A stretch of 64,000 nucleotides of DNA from Vallitalea maricola. GTDB lineage: Bacteria > Bacillota > Clostridia > Lachnospirales > Vallitaleaceae. This document shows, one piece after another, positions 50,622 to 59,554 of this stretch (its first letter is position 1; each line of letters starts with the position of its first letter). Under the pieces are notes generated by a model that did no database searches, was not told the origin of the DNA, and was given only the letters and a program-made list of their open reading frames with translations. Both the position numbers and the translations under genes were made by a program. The stretch lies in assembly GCF_036985595.1 (NCBI RefSeq), contig NZ_BTPU01000060.1:23860-87859 (forward strand), in the 5' to 3' direction.

Positions 50622-52427
50622 ATGAAAAAACTTAATAAGTTAGTAGCTTTACTTTTAATGGTAGTCATGGTATTAAGTGTTGCAGGTTGTGGTTCTAAGA
50701 AAGATGATACTGCAGGATCAATGGATTTAAGTAAAGGTACAGAAAGCAATACAGATACAACTAAAGATGATGACACAAAAAAAGATGACGATGCAGAAGC
50801 ATTTAATCTAGAAGAAGGCATTAATGCTTATTACGCAAACATGCCAGATCATATTTACAAAATCAATCAAAAAGAATTTATTGATAAAGTAAAAGCTAAT
50901 GATGATATGGTTGTTGTTGACATCCGTACAGAGGAAGATTATAAGAAAGGTCATGTAAAAGGAGCATATAATGCACCTTGGGGACCTGCAATTGCTGAGA
51001 ATATTACAAAAATTTCACAGGATAAAGAAGTCTTCATTTACTGTTATTCAGGACAGACAGCAGGTCAAGCTGTAATGACATTGAACTTAGCTGGTATTAA
51101 TGCAAGAAGCGTTAACTTAGGATTCAACTTTGGTATATCCAAGGTTGAAGGCTATGAAGATGTTATTGAAGAAACAGTTAATGAGTTTGGTTCAGAAACT
51201 TATGATGTACCAAAAGAAGTTCAAACTGCATTAACAGATTATTATAATGGTTTAGCTGATGTAAAAGATACAAAGTTCAAAAACTATAAAGTATCTGAAG
51301 ATAATCTAAAGGCCATGATTGATAACAAAGAAGATTTCTACTTATTATCAATCAGAGGTGAAAAAGATTTTAATGAAGGACATATAGCTGGAGCTAGTAA
51401 TATACCTTGGGGAGCAGGAATGGAAAAACAATTTGCTACTCTTCCAAAGGATAAGCCAGTTGTTGTATATTGTTATACAGGACAGACAGCAGGACAGACA
51501 GTTGCAGGACTTCGTTTATTAGGCATAGACGCAGTTTCATTAAATGGTGGATTAGGTATGGATGCAAATGCTCCACTTGGATGGTCTAATAAAGGATATG
51601 AAGTTGTAGCTGATGGTGTAGTTGAAGCAGGCGTTAATTCTTACTTCGCTAATATGCCAGAGCACATTTATAAGATTAATCAAAAAGAATTTATTGAAAA
51701 AGTAAAAGCTGACGAAGATATGGTAATTGTTGATATCCGTACAGCAGAAGATTATAAAAAAGGCCATGTAAAGGGAGCATATAATGCACCTTGGGGACCA
51801 GCTATAGCAGAAAATATTACTAAGATATCTCAGGACAAAGACGTATATATCTACTGCTATTCAGGACAGACAGCAGGTCAAGCTGTAATGACATTAAACT
51901 TAGCTGGAATCAATGCTAGAAGTGTTAACTTAGGATTTAACTTTGGTATTTCAAAAGTTGAAGGATACGAAGACGTTATAGAAGAAACTGTCAACGAATT
52001 CGGTTCAGAAACATATGACGTACCAGAGGAAGTAAAAGCAGCATTGACAGCTTACTATAATGGTTTAGCAGATGTAAAAGAAACTAAATTCAAGAATTAC
52101 AAAGTATCTGAAAAGAACTTAAAGACTATGATTGATGATAAAGAAGACTTCTATCTATTATCAATCAGAAGTGCAAAGGACTTTGAAGAAGGACATATAG
52201 CTGGAGCTAGTAATATACCTTGGGGAGCAGGAATGGAAAAACAATTCGGTACTCTTCCAAAGGATAAGCCAGTAGTTGTTTACTGCTACACAGGTCAAAC
52301 AGCAGGTCAAACAGTAGCTGCCCTTAGATTATTAGGTTATGATGCTGTATCACTTAATGGTGGAATGGGCATGGAAATAAATGCTCCACTAGGATGGATT
52401 AATAATGAATTTGAAGTTGTAAAATAA
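50622..52427 (+). CDS. lipoprotein with four rhodanese domains from internal duplication
   Basis: Lipoprotein of 601 residues (lipobox SVAGC), an acidic Asp/Lys/Thr spacer (25-65), then four rhodanese domains. Each has an intact cysteine: Cys141 and Cys412 in YCYSGQTAGQA, Cys284 and Cys555 in YCYTGQTAGQT. Domains 1 and 3, and 2 and 4, are near-identical at exactly 271 residues distance, so a two-domain ancestor was duplicated. The active loops CYSGQTA/CYTGQTA are six-residue rhodanese loops of the single-domain type. It should bind or transfer persulfide sulfur outside the membrane. GGAGGG precedes the ATG. Confidence 0.93.
   Translation: MKKLNKLVALLLMVVMVLSVAGCGSKKDDTAGSMDLSKGTESNTDTTKDDDTKKDDDAEAFNLEEGINAYYANMPDHIYKINQKEFIDKVKANDDMVVVDIRTEEDYKKGHVKGAYNAPWGPAIAENITKISQDKEVFIYCYSGQTAGQAVMTLNLAGINARSVNLGFNFGISKVEGYEDVIEETVNEFGSETYDVPKEVQTALTDYYNGLADVKDTKFKNYKVSEDNLKAMIDNKEDFYLLSIRGEKDFNEGHIAGASNIPWGAGMEKQFATLPKDKPVVVYCYTGQTAGQTVAGLRLLGIDAVSLNGGLGMDANAPLGWSNKGYEVVADGVVEAGVNSYFANMPEHIYKINQKEFIEKVKADEDMVIVDIRTAEDYKKGHVKGAYNAPWGPAIAENITKISQDKDVYIYCYSGQTAGQAVMTLNLAGINARSVNLGFNFGISKVEGYEDVIEETVNEFGSETYDVPEEVKAALTAYYNGLADVKETKFKNYKVSEKNLKTMIDDKEDFYLLSIRSAKDFEEGHIAGASNIPWGAGMEKQFGTLPKDKPVVVYCYTGQTAGQTVAALRLLGYDAVSLNGGMGMEINAPLGWINNEFEVVK
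50841..52427 (+). repeat. two direct repeats of 813 bases inside the four-rhodanese gene
   Basis: The unit beginning at 50841 recurs at 51654 (offset 813 bases, 271 codons). Many third-position differences remain while the protein stays nearly identical, so the duplication is not the product of a recent assembly artefact and the copies are under purifying selection. Confidence 0.88.
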
Positions 52428-52445
52428 TAAAATATAGGTTTTTAT

Positions 52446-52479
52446 AAACTGTCAGTGAGAAATTGCTGGCAGTTTTTTT
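52446..52479 (+). terminator. terminator after the rhodanese operon
   Basis: AAACTGTCAG / CTGGCAGTTT stem with TTTTT following. Confidence 0.85.
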
Positions 52480-52508
52480 AATCTTACAGGAAACTTCCTA
52501 TGGAAGAT

Positions 52509-52532
52509 GAGGCGTAGCCTCTTTTCTTGTTT
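52509..52532 (+). terminator. second small terminator-like hairpin
   Basis: GAGGC-GTA-GCCTC followed by TTTTCTTGTTT, 30 bases after the first terminator. Confidence 0.5.
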
Positions 52533-52701
52533 ATTGATTGTTCTGCGATAATGATTTGACATATAAAGTTTTTTATTCTATAGAAATTCAAATTGATAAG
52601 ATGTATATAATAGCGCAAATATGGACAACTTGATAATGAGATATATTTATTTATTAAGACTGAAAGGCTATTAAAAAGTAATAATAAAGGAAGGGATAAG
52701 T

Positions 52702-52944
52702 ATGAAAACTATTATTGGAATTAAAGTAAGCAATCGCCTAGAAGAAGTTGACAGGATGCAGGATATCCTTACAGAACAAGGCAGTATTATCAATACAAGA
52801 TTAGGATTACATCAAGGTAACACCTCCAAAGAAGGTATTATCCTGTTAGAGTTAACTGACGAAACTGAAAGTAAGTGTAACGAATTAGAGGACTCATTAA
52901 AATCAATAGAAGGTATTGAAGTTAGTAAAATGACCTTTTCTTAA
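52702..52944 (+). CDS. TM1266-like small ACT-fold protein
   Basis: Protein of 80 residues with the pattern IIGIKVSNRLEEVDRMQDILTEQGSIINTRLGLHQ, then EGIILLELTDETE and IEGIEVSKM. This matches the small TM1266 family, sometimes annotated as an iron-only hydrogenase system regulator, which adopts a ferredoxin/ACT-like fold. AAGGAAGGG precedes the ATG. It stands alone between two terminators and no hydrogenase gene is in the window, so its target is unknown. Confidence 0.75.
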   Translation: MKTIIGIKVSNRLEEVDRMQDILTEQGSIINTRLGLHQGNTSKEGIILLELTDETESKCNELEDSLKSIEGIEVSKMTFS

Positions 52945-52976
52945 AAAATAGTATTAAAGAATATAAATAGCTAGAC

Positions 52977-53010
52977 AAAAGGTACAAAAATAATTTTTGT
53001 ACCTTTTTTA
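52977..53010 (+). terminator. terminator after the TM1266-like gene
   Basis: Perfect 15-base arms AAAAGGTACAAAAAT / ATTTTTGTACCTTTT with a single-base centre, ending in TTTTTTT. Confidence 0.9.
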
Positions 53011-53038
53011 TTTTAGGAAAACAAATCGAACTTTTTAC

Positions 53039-53091
53039 TTGACATTACTTGGATATCCAAGTATAATTTGAATAAACTTGGACATCCAAGT
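53039..53091 (+). promoter_or_regulatory. consensus promoter with twin MarR operators
   Basis: TTGACA (53039-53044) and TATAAT (53062-53067) have a 17-base spacer. The 16-base palindrome ACTTGGATATCCAAGT (53047-53062) fills that spacer, and a second copy, ACTTGGACATCCAAGT, lies at 53076-53091 over the start site, 29 bases centre to centre. This is a textbook autorepression layout for the MarR gene that follows. Confidence 0.9.
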
Positions 53092-53141
53092 AATTTTATA
53101 TATGACATAAAAAGAATTATTCTTGAAAGGAAGTGATATCA

Positions 53142-53567
53142 TTGAAGGCTGATAATACATTATATTTAATTGGAAAGGTTAGAGTCTTGATTAATCAATT
53201 TATTATCTCAGAATTAAAGAAAAAAGGGATTAATGGAATTGTACCTTCTCATGGTAATATAATCCTATCACTTTTAAAAAATAAAAGTTTAACTATGAGT
53301 GAACTAGCAGATAAGATTGGTAAAGATCCATCTACAATAACAACCTTAGTTAAAAAATTAAATGATTTTGGATATACCCAAATGATAAAAGACGAGGAAG
53401 ACAAGAGAGTTAACAGAGTGTCATTAACCTCTAAGGGAAAAGAATTAGAGGAAGCATTTATTATTATATCTGAAGAAATACATAATAAACAATATAATAA
53501 TATTAGTGACAACGAGAAAGAAGTTTTTAGACAGGTACTAAATAAGATGATAGACAATTTTAGTTAA
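53142..53567 (+). CDS. MarR-family repressor of the amino-acid transporter
   Basis: Regulator of 141 residues, winged helix-turn-helix. The N-terminal dimer helix is followed by LTMSELADKIGKDPSTITTLVKKLNDFGY (recognition helices) and the wing DEEDKRVNRVSLTSKGKELE. AAGGAAG at 53127-53133 fits the TTG start at 53142; a GTG at 53133 overlaps the ribosome site. No cysteine is present, so it is not a thiol-oxidation sensor of the OhrR type; a small-molecule ligand is likely. It is co-transcribed with the three ABC genes. Confidence 0.9.
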   Translation: MKADNTLYLIGKVRVLINQFIISELKKKGINGIVPSHGNIILSLLKNKSLTMSELADKIGKDPSTITTLVKKLNDFGYTQMIKDEEDKRVNRVSLTSKGKELEEAFIIISEEIHNKQYNNISDNEKEVFRQVLNKMIDNFS

Positions 53568-53587
53568 AACAAAAGGAGGTAAATTCT

Positions 53588-54388
53588 ATGAAAAGATTAC
53601 TTATAATACTATCCTTAGTATTACTTAGTGGATTAATATTATCAGGTTGTAAATCTAAATCAAATAAGGACAATACATTGACTATAGGAATGGAACTTGC
53701 ATATCCGCCTTTTGAAACAAAAGATGAAGAAGGCAATCCAACAGGTGTAAGTGTAGACCTGGCAAAAGCATTGGGCGAATACTTGGACAGACCTGTAACA
53801 ATTGAAAATATCAACTGGGATGGATTAATACCATCACTACAGACGGGAAAAGTAGATGCGGTAATATCTTCAATGACAATAACTGAAAAACGTGGAGAGG
53901 TAATTGATTTTTCAAACCCATATGCCCATTCCTATCTAGGATTATTAGTAAATAAGAACTCAAATATAAATGATATCCAGGACCTAAACCAAGAAGGTAA
54001 AATAATTGATGTGAAGAAAGGTACAACAGGCTATCTGTATGCAACAGAGAATCTTACGAAAGCAAAGATAAATGGACTTTCATCAGAGAATGCATGTGTA
54101 ATTGAAGTAACACAAGGTAAAGCAGATGCTTTCATATATGACCAGCTTACCATATATCGTCAAAACAAACTGAATGAAGAAACAACAGAAGCAATATTGA
54201 TACCATTTCAAGATAGTGAAAGCTGGGGAATAGGAGTAAAGAAAGGCAATACAAAATTACTTAATAAGATAAATGACTTTATAAAAGAATTTAAAGAAAA
54301 TAACGGATTCAATGGAATTACTGAAAAATATCTAAAAGAGGAAAAGGAAACATTTGATGAACTTGGTTTTCCTTGGTTCTTTGATTAA
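53588..54388 (+). CDS. amino-acid ABC transporter substrate-binding lipoprotein
   Basis: Lipoprotein of 266 residues with lipobox LILSGC (Cys21). It has the family-3 periplasmic-binding pattern: TIGMELAYPPFETKDEEGNPTGVSVDLAKAL, GLIPSLQTGKVDAVISSMTIT and FSNPYAHSYLGLLV. This family binds polar amino acids or cystine. Given the sulfur genes nearby, cystine is a possible ligand but sequence alone does not show it. It lies 20 bases after the MarR gene. Confidence 0.92.
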   Translation: MKRLLIILSLVLLSGLILSGCKSKSNKDNTLTIGMELAYPPFETKDEEGNPTGVSVDLAKALGEYLDRPVTIENINWDGLIPSLQTGKVDAVISSMTITEKRGEVIDFSNPYAHSYLGLLVNKNSNINDIQDLNQEGKIIDVKKGTTGYLYATENLTKAKINGLSSENACVIEVTQGKADAFIYDQLTIYRQNKLNEETTEAILIPFQDSESWGIGVKKGNTKLLNKINDFIKEFKENNGFNGITEKYLKEEKETFDELGFPWFFD

Positions 54389-54397
54389 GGTGAAAAT

Positions 54398-55183
54398 ATG
54401 AGACGAACAGATGATAAAAAAGTAACAGTTCTTAATAAAGTCATTAGTGCTGCATTAGTCATAGTAATTATAATATTTTTTTTGTGGGTGTCCATAAAAG
54501 CCATTGACCTGAAACTTGATTTTACAACTTTATTAGAGTATAAGCAAAGACTATGGCAGGGTTTTTATATGACTATCATAATATCTATAGGAAGCTTATT
54601 ACTTAGTTTGCTAATAGGATCAATTACTGCCATAGGACAAAATTCTAAGATATTGACAATTAGCTATCTATGCAAAATATATATACAGATTATAAGAGGA
54701 ACCCCACTACTTGTTCAAATATATTTTTTCTATTATATTATCGGTACTGCATGGGGTGTTGATAACAGATATATAGCAGGAATAATCATCTTATCAATAT
54801 TTGAAGGAGCTTATATCTCAGAGATTATTAGAGGTGGGCTAGAAAGTATAGATATTAGGCAATATGAGATATCAAAAGCTATTGGACTAACACCAAGAAA
54901 AACATTCCGATTTGTGACTTATCCTATATTGATGTCACGAATATTACCAGCATTGACAGGGCAGTTTGCATCTATTATAAAAGATTCATCCCTATTATCT
55001 GTAATAGCATTAATTGAACTGACACAAACAATACAAGAAATATCGGCAGTTAATTTTAGGATGTTTGAGAATTATATATTTGTAGGAGCGTTGTATTTTA
55101 TACTTACCTTTGCAGTTTCCATGTTATCCAGAGTGTTTGAGAGGAGGTACAAGCATGAATATAGAACTAAAAAATATCTGTAA
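54398..55183 (+). CDS. amino-acid ABC transporter permease
   Basis: HisM/GlnP-type permease of 261 residues. It has an N-terminal span (about 14-33) and a core with IIRGTPLLVQIYFFYY and the EAA loop ESIDIRQYEISKAIGLTPRKTFRFVTYP. It begins 9 bases after the binding protein and overlaps the ATPase gene by 29 bases, so the three genes are one unit. Confidence 0.93.
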   Translation: MRRTDDKKVTVLNKVISAALVIVIIIFFLWVSIKAIDLKLDFTTLLEYKQRLWQGFYMTIIISIGSLLLSLLIGSITAIGQNSKILTISYLCKIYIQIIRGTPLLVQIYFFYYIIGTAWGVDNRYIAGIIILSIFEGAYISEIIRGGLESIDIRQYEISKAIGLTPRKTFRFVTYPILMSRILPALTGQFASIIKDSSLLSVIALIELTQTIQEISAVNFRMFENYIFVGALYFILTFAVSMLSRVFERRYKHEYRTKKYL

Positions 55184-55889
55184 AAGTTATGGTGATAGTA
55201 TTGTGTTGCAAGATATTAACTATGAAGATGATATTAATTCTATTGCAATCATTGGTCCGTCTGGCGGAGGGAAATCAACCCTACTCCGAATAATTGGAGG
55301 ACTACTTACTCCAAGCTCTGGTGAAATGTACATTGATGGTAAAAAAATAAATTTTGATGAGAAGTCACTTGTTATGCTCCGTAGAAACATTGGGTTTGTA
55401 TTCCAGTCCAAAGGATTGTTTGAGCATTTGACAGCTATGGAAAATGTTATACTTCCTCTAATACATACTTTTGGCATAAACAAAACTGATGCAGTCCAAA
55501 CAGCTAGTAAACTATTTGATAGATTTGGATTATCAAGGGAAAAGGATAAATATCCGTCACAACTATCCGGTGGACAGCAGCAAAGGATATCTATAGCTAG
55601 AGCGGTGGCTATTAAACCAAAACTGCTATTATTGGATGAACCTACGTCTGCGCTAGACCCTGAGTATACTGGTGAGGTTCTAGACATGCTTAATGAATTC
55701 CAAAATGATGGATTAGATTCAATAATAGTTACTCATGAAATGGGTTTTGCCAAGAATTCATGCGATAAAATCATTTTTTTAGCAGAGAATACGATTTTAG
55801 AAAGTGGTAAAAGTAGCAAACTTTTTAGGGAGCCGAAAACTAAGGAGTTAATAAGTTTCTTGGATAAGATTTTGGAGTGGAAAATTTAA
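55155..55889 (+). CDS. amino-acid ABC transporter ATPase
   Basis: ATPase of 244 residues: Walker A GPSGGGKST, Q loop FVFQSKGLFEHLT, signature LSGGQQQR, Walker B LLLLDEPTS and switch His in VTHEMGFA. GlnQ/HisP subclass. GAGGAGG precedes ATG 55155, which lies inside the permease gene in another frame. Last gene of the MarR-controlled operon; no terminator is obvious before the cobalamin leader. Confidence 0.95.
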   Translation: MNIELKNICKSYGDSIVLQDINYEDDINSIAIIGPSGGGKSTLLRIIGGLLTPSSGEMYIDGKKINFDEKSLVMLRRNIGFVFQSKGLFEHLTAMENVILPLIHTFGINKTDAVQTASKLFDRFGLSREKDKYPSQLSGGQQQRISIARAVAIKPKLLLLDEPTSALDPEYTGEVLDMLNEFQNDGLDSIIVTHEMGFAKNSCDKIIFLAENTILESGKSSKLFREPKTKELISFLDKILEWKI

Positions 55890-55944
55890 TAAACATTGAC
55901 ATATTATGATTTATGTTTTAAACTAGAAAAAAATTGAATAATTG

Positions 55945-56270
55945 GAGTAGGTGGCAATTTTTATTGCATAATAGGGAATCAGGTGTAAAACCTGAACGGT
56001 CACGCCGCTGTAATGTGGAGTAGTTTTACATTAACCCACTGTATTAGTAATAGAAGTTACTTCTTTGAAAGTAATCAAATCAAGAAGTAATCTTTAATAA
56101 TATGGGAAGGGGTAGAATTACAAGGAAACTAAGTCAGAAAACCTGCCTGTCTCTAAAACACTTTCACTTATACGAAGTGAAAACTCTGCGAGTGACGGAG
56201 GGTGTGGAATACTTGATATAATCTTGTGAATAGATATTTGCTGTATTAGGTAGGCAGGAATTTCCCTTAT
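55945..56270 (+). ncRNA. cobalamin riboswitch
   Basis: Aptamer core: GGTGGCAATTTTTATTGC, ATAGGGAATCAGGTG, CCTGAACGGTCACGCCGCTGTAA, a long variable arm, then the B12 box AAGTCAGAAAACCTGCC (56131-56147). A downstream AGGCAGG (56252-56258) can pair with CCTGCCT inside the box, an evident switching partner. It controls the BtuF/BtuC/BtuD/CobN genes. Confidence 0.95.
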
Positions 56271-56354
56271 TTATGCTATAGAAACATTACATAGAATGTT
56301 TTATTGTGGAAAATATTTTGATATACATACAAACTAAGTATTTTTAAAGTGCTT

Positions 56355-56380
56355 GAGTAGGTGTGTGTAATATAGGGAAT
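56355..56380 (+). ncRNA. possible remnant of a second cobalamin aptamer
   Basis: GAGTAGGTG (56355-56363) and ATAGGGAAT (56372-56380) copy the first two blocks of the aptamer at 55945-55979, but with 8 rather than 17 bases between them. The later conserved blocks are missing. It may be a decayed duplicate or a coincidence. Confidence 0.3.
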
Positions 56381-56433
56381 GGTAGCCAAATTATAGCAGA
56401 TTGGAAATATAGAATTATATTGATGATTTTCAT

Positions 56434-56468
56434 GCTTTTTAACTTGCAGAAGTTAAGGGGCATTTTTT
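56434..56468 (+). terminator. riboswitch terminator before the btu-cobN operon
   Basis: Twelve-pair stem GCTTTTTAACTT / AAGTTAAGGGGC (including G-T pairs) with a GCAG loop and a TTTTTT tract at 56463-56468, about 100 bases before the first gene. Confidence 0.8.
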
Positions 56469-56565
56469 ATTGCAGTAAATTAATATGTGTATTCACACTG
56501 CAGTTTAAATAATCCAATTATATTCTAAGACAAATAAAATTGATGTTGTATGGAGGAAAAAAAGG

Positions 56566-57741
56566 ATGAATAAAAAACTAGCTATCATATTTACTTTAAT
56601 AGGATGTATGATCATTTTAAGTTTTACAGGGTGTAGTAATGATAAGAAAACAGAAAAGAAAGAAGTTAGCGTAGAGTCAAATGGAATGGAAAAAGATAAC
56701 TCACAAGAAAAAGATTCTGGCGAAATGGCTAAAGAGAAAGATAAGATGCCAAAAGAAATGGATAAAAAAATGCCAGAAGGTATGGATAAGAAGATGCCAA
56801 AAGGTATGGGTGAAGGCAAAATGCCATCTATGGGTGGTGCTGTAATTACTGTATCAGAAGGTGAAGGCTATCCAGTTACTATTACTGATATGTACGGTAA
56901 TGAAGTAACTTTAGAGAAGAAACCAGAAAAAATAGCAGCAATATCAGGTACTTTTCTAGGAGTCTTATGTGATTTAGGAGGTAAATCAATATGTACATCT
57001 GAGACTGGCGGTGGTGCTCCTGTAGATCCAAAGGATATAGAGGGATTACCAGTAGTAGGTAAAGTTTATAATCCTGATATTGAAAAAATTGTTGCATTAC
57101 AGCCAGAATTGGTAATAGCTCAATTTGGTTTACAGAATGGAGTTATTCCAGTTCTAGAACAAAGCAAAATAAAAGCTTTGGCTTTACATATGAGAACATA
57201 TGAAGATGTTATAGACAATATTAGAGCAATAGGACGTATTATTGATGAATCAAACAAAGCGGAAGAAGTTATCGCCGACATGGAAAAGGAAAAGAAAGAG
57301 TTAGTTGATAAATTACCAGAGGAATCTAAAAAAGTAGTTATACTATATGCTACATCAAAAGATGTGTCAGTAAAATTACCAAAGAGCATAGCTGGGAATG
57401 TAGCAGATATATTGAAACTTGAAAATATAGCAGCAGGTTGTGCACCAGAAGGAATGGGTGGAGAAACTACACCTTTCAGTATGGAATATATTATTGAAAA
57501 AGACCCAGATGTAATCTTAGTAACAAGTATGTTAAGTTCTGATGAAGATGCAAAAAAAGTTATTAGTGAAAAATTAGGAAAAGACCTAGTATGGAAAGAA
57601 TTAAGAGCTGTTAAAGAAGGAAATATAGTTTATCTACCACAAAAATACTTCTTATACAATGCAGGTTGTGACTTTGTTGATGCCATTGAGTATATGGCAA
57701 AAGGTGTATATCCTGAAGTATTTGGTGGTTTAGATGAATAA
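56566..57741 (+). CDS. BtuF-like substrate-binding lipoprotein with Met/Lys-rich tract
   Basis: Lipoprotein of 391 residues: lipobox SFTGC (Cys23), a charged segment, then a striking low-complexity tract at about 53-91 with repeated KMP-x-x-M/KKMP-x-GM units. The binding-protein domain (about 92-391) starts YPVTITDMYGNEVTLEKKPEKIAAIS, with GLPVVGKVYNPDIEKIVALQPELVIA, the BtuF/FepB fold. The cobalamin riboswitch and the CobN gene suggest a cobalamin, corrinoid or tetrapyrrole ligand. The Met-rich tract could bind soft metal ions (inference). AGGA before the ATG. Confidence 0.88.
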   Translation: MNKKLAIIFTLIGCMIILSFTGCSNDKKTEKKEVSVESNGMEKDNSQEKDSGEMAKEKDKMPKEMDKKMPEGMDKKMPKGMGEGKMPSMGGAVITVSEGEGYPVTITDMYGNEVTLEKKPEKIAAISGTFLGVLCDLGGKSICTSETGGGAPVDPKDIEGLPVVGKVYNPDIEKIVALQPELVIAQFGLQNGVIPVLEQSKIKALALHMRTYEDVIDNIRAIGRIIDESNKAEEVIADMEKEKKELVDKLPEESKKVVILYATSKDVSVKLPKSIAGNVADILKLENIAAGCAPEGMGGETTPFSMEYIIEKDPDVILVTSMLSSDEDAKKVISEKLGKDLVWKELRAVKEGNIVYLPQKYFLYNAGCDFVDAIEYMAKGVYPEVFGGLDE

Positions 57742-58723
57742 AACCATATCAAAAGATAGTAATAAAATAGCATTTATCATAGCATTTGGAATTTTATTGA
57801 TAATAGCTTTTTTATTAAGCAATGCTAAGGGAAGCATGAATGTTTCTATGAAAAGAATATTAGAAGTAATTATTAACAATGATGGTTCAGCTGAAAGATT
57901 GGTAATATGGAACATCAGATTACCAAGAACTATAGTAGCAGGATTAGTTGGAGTTAATCTAGCTTTGTCTGGGTGTATATTGCAAGGGGTCATGCGGAAC
58001 CCCTTGGCTGACCCAGGTATTATTGGTATATCATCAGGAGCTGGACTTGCAGGGATAATCATATTGATACTATTTCCAAAGTATCAGATGCTGGTTCCAC
58101 CATTTGCGTTTGTTGGTGCAATGGGGGCAGCGATAATGATATATGTATTATCTTGGAAAGGTGGTATACAACCAATAAGAGTCATACTTGCAGGTGTTGC
58201 AGTATCAACCTTGCTAGGAGCAGGTATATCTGCATTGATGGTATTCTTCAGCGACAGAGTACATGGTGCATTAATGTTTATGAACGGTGGATTATCTGCT
58301 AGAAGCTGGCCTGAGTTGTGGACAATTTTACCATATACCATTATAGGATTGATTATACTATCTTTTATGTCGGAAAAGCTTAATATACTTATTCTAGGTG
58401 ATGATATTGCAAGAGGTGTGGGGCTTAATGTTGAATTAGTTCGTTTCGGGTTAACGGCAGTTGCGGCTATGTTGGCTGCCAGTGCAGTATCAGTAGTTGG
58501 TTTATTAGGATTTGTTGGTCTTATTATTCCTCATAGTGTCAGACTTATGGTTGGTAATGATTATAAGTACTTAATTCCTGGTTCATCATTATTGGGAGCA
58601 GCAGTGGTTATGTTGAGTGATACTTTTGCTCGTACTGTATTAAGTCCTGTTGAAATACCAGTGGGAATTGTTATGGCAATCTTAGGAGTACCGTTTTTTC
58701 TATATTTGTTAAGAAAAGATTAA
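57734..58723 (+). CDS. btuC: BtuC/FecCD-type ABC permease
   Basis: Permease of 329 residues with about ten spans. Family blocks: RLPRTIVAGLVGVNLALSGCILQGVMRNPLADPGIIGISSGAGLAG near the N terminus and GLLGFVGLIIPHSVRLMVGNDYKYLIPGSSLLGA near the C terminus. The 8-base overlap with the binding-protein gene indicates coupling. It is a vitamin B12 or siderophore-type importer; the riboswitch favours corrinoids. Confidence 0.93.
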   Translation: MNKTISKDSNKIAFIIAFGILLIIAFLLSNAKGSMNVSMKRILEVIINNDGSAERLVIWNIRLPRTIVAGLVGVNLALSGCILQGVMRNPLADPGIIGISSGAGLAGIIILILFPKYQMLVPPFAFVGAMGAAIMIYVLSWKGGIQPIRVILAGVAVSTLLGAGISALMVFFSDRVHGALMFMNGGLSARSWPELWTILPYTIIGLIILSFMSEKLNILILGDDIARGVGLNVELVRFGLTAVAAMLAASAVSVVGLLGFVGLIIPHSVRLMVGNDYKYLIPGSSLLGAAVVMLSDTFARTVLSPVEIPVGIVMAILGVPFFLYLLRKD

Positions 58724-58749
58724 AATACATATAGATGAGAGTTGGTTGT

Positions 58750-59535
58750 ATGGAAGAGATACTAAGAGCTGAGAATTTATCAGTTAAATATAAAGAGAAC
58801 CAAGTTATAAAAGACCTGAATCTAAATATAGGAAAGGGTAAAATCTATGCAATAATAGGACCTAATGGTTCAGGTAAAACAACATTATTGAGAACATTAT
58901 CAAGGAATATCAAGCCTAATAAGGGCAAAGTTTTTTTAGATGGAGAAAATATATCTGGTATCAAAAGCAAGCAGATAGCTAGAAAAATGGCTGTTTTATC
59001 TCAGATACATGGTAGTAATACAGATGTGACAGTAAGAAATCTGGTAGTATATGGGAGATACGCTTACAAAGAGTGGTGGAAGGGAGATAGTGAACAAGAT
59101 AACGATATAGTTGATTGGGCTCTGGAAACTACTAATATGAAGGATTTTGCTAATAAGAAGATGTGTAATCTATCTGGTGGTGAAAAGCAGAGAGCGTGGA
59201 TTGCAATGGCTATTGCTCAGAAACCAGAGATATTATTGTTGGATGAACCTACAACTTTTTTGGATATAAGCCATCAGTTAGAGGTATTGGAATTGGTTGA
59301 GAGTCTTAATAAAGAGAATGGTATTACTATACTTATGGTGTTGCATGATATTAATCTTGCTGCTAAATATTCGGATGAATTGATAGTCATTAAGGACGGA
59401 GATGTTTATTTGAAGGGGGAACCTTGGGATATAGTAAGTAAGGAGAACCTGAAGGATGTTTTTAATATTAATGGGGATATAACAGAAGATAAAGAGAGTG
59501 GGAAGCCGGTGTTTTTTCCTAGATTAGTGAGGTAG
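58750..59535 (+). CDS. btuD: BtuD/FepC-type ABC ATPase
   Basis: ATPase of 261 residues: Walker A GPNGSGKTT, signature LSGGEKQR, Walker B LLLDEPTTFLD and switch region MVLHDINLA, all as in FecE/BtuD. A weak GAGAG lies 8 bases before ATG 58750; the in-frame ATG at 58735 has no ribosome site. Completes the importer. Confidence 0.93.
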   Translation: MEEILRAENLSVKYKENQVIKDLNLNIGKGKIYAIIGPNGSGKTTLLRTLSRNIKPNKGKVFLDGENISGIKSKQIARKMAVLSQIHGSNTDVTVRNLVVYGRYAYKEWWKGDSEQDNDIVDWALETTNMKDFANKKMCNLSGGEKQRAWIAMAIAQKPEILLLDEPTTFLDISHQLEVLELVESLNKENGITILMVLHDINLAAKYSDELIVIKDGDVYLKGEPWDIVSKENLKDVFNINGDITEDKESGKPVFFPRLVR

Positions 59536-59554
59536 CTATAGTATATTATTGGGG

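Noticed and set aside
55220..55687. 155-residue frame antisense to the amino-acid ABC ATPase
   Set aside because: The sense frame has every ATPase motif; the antisense frame arises from codon bias and has no recognisable content.
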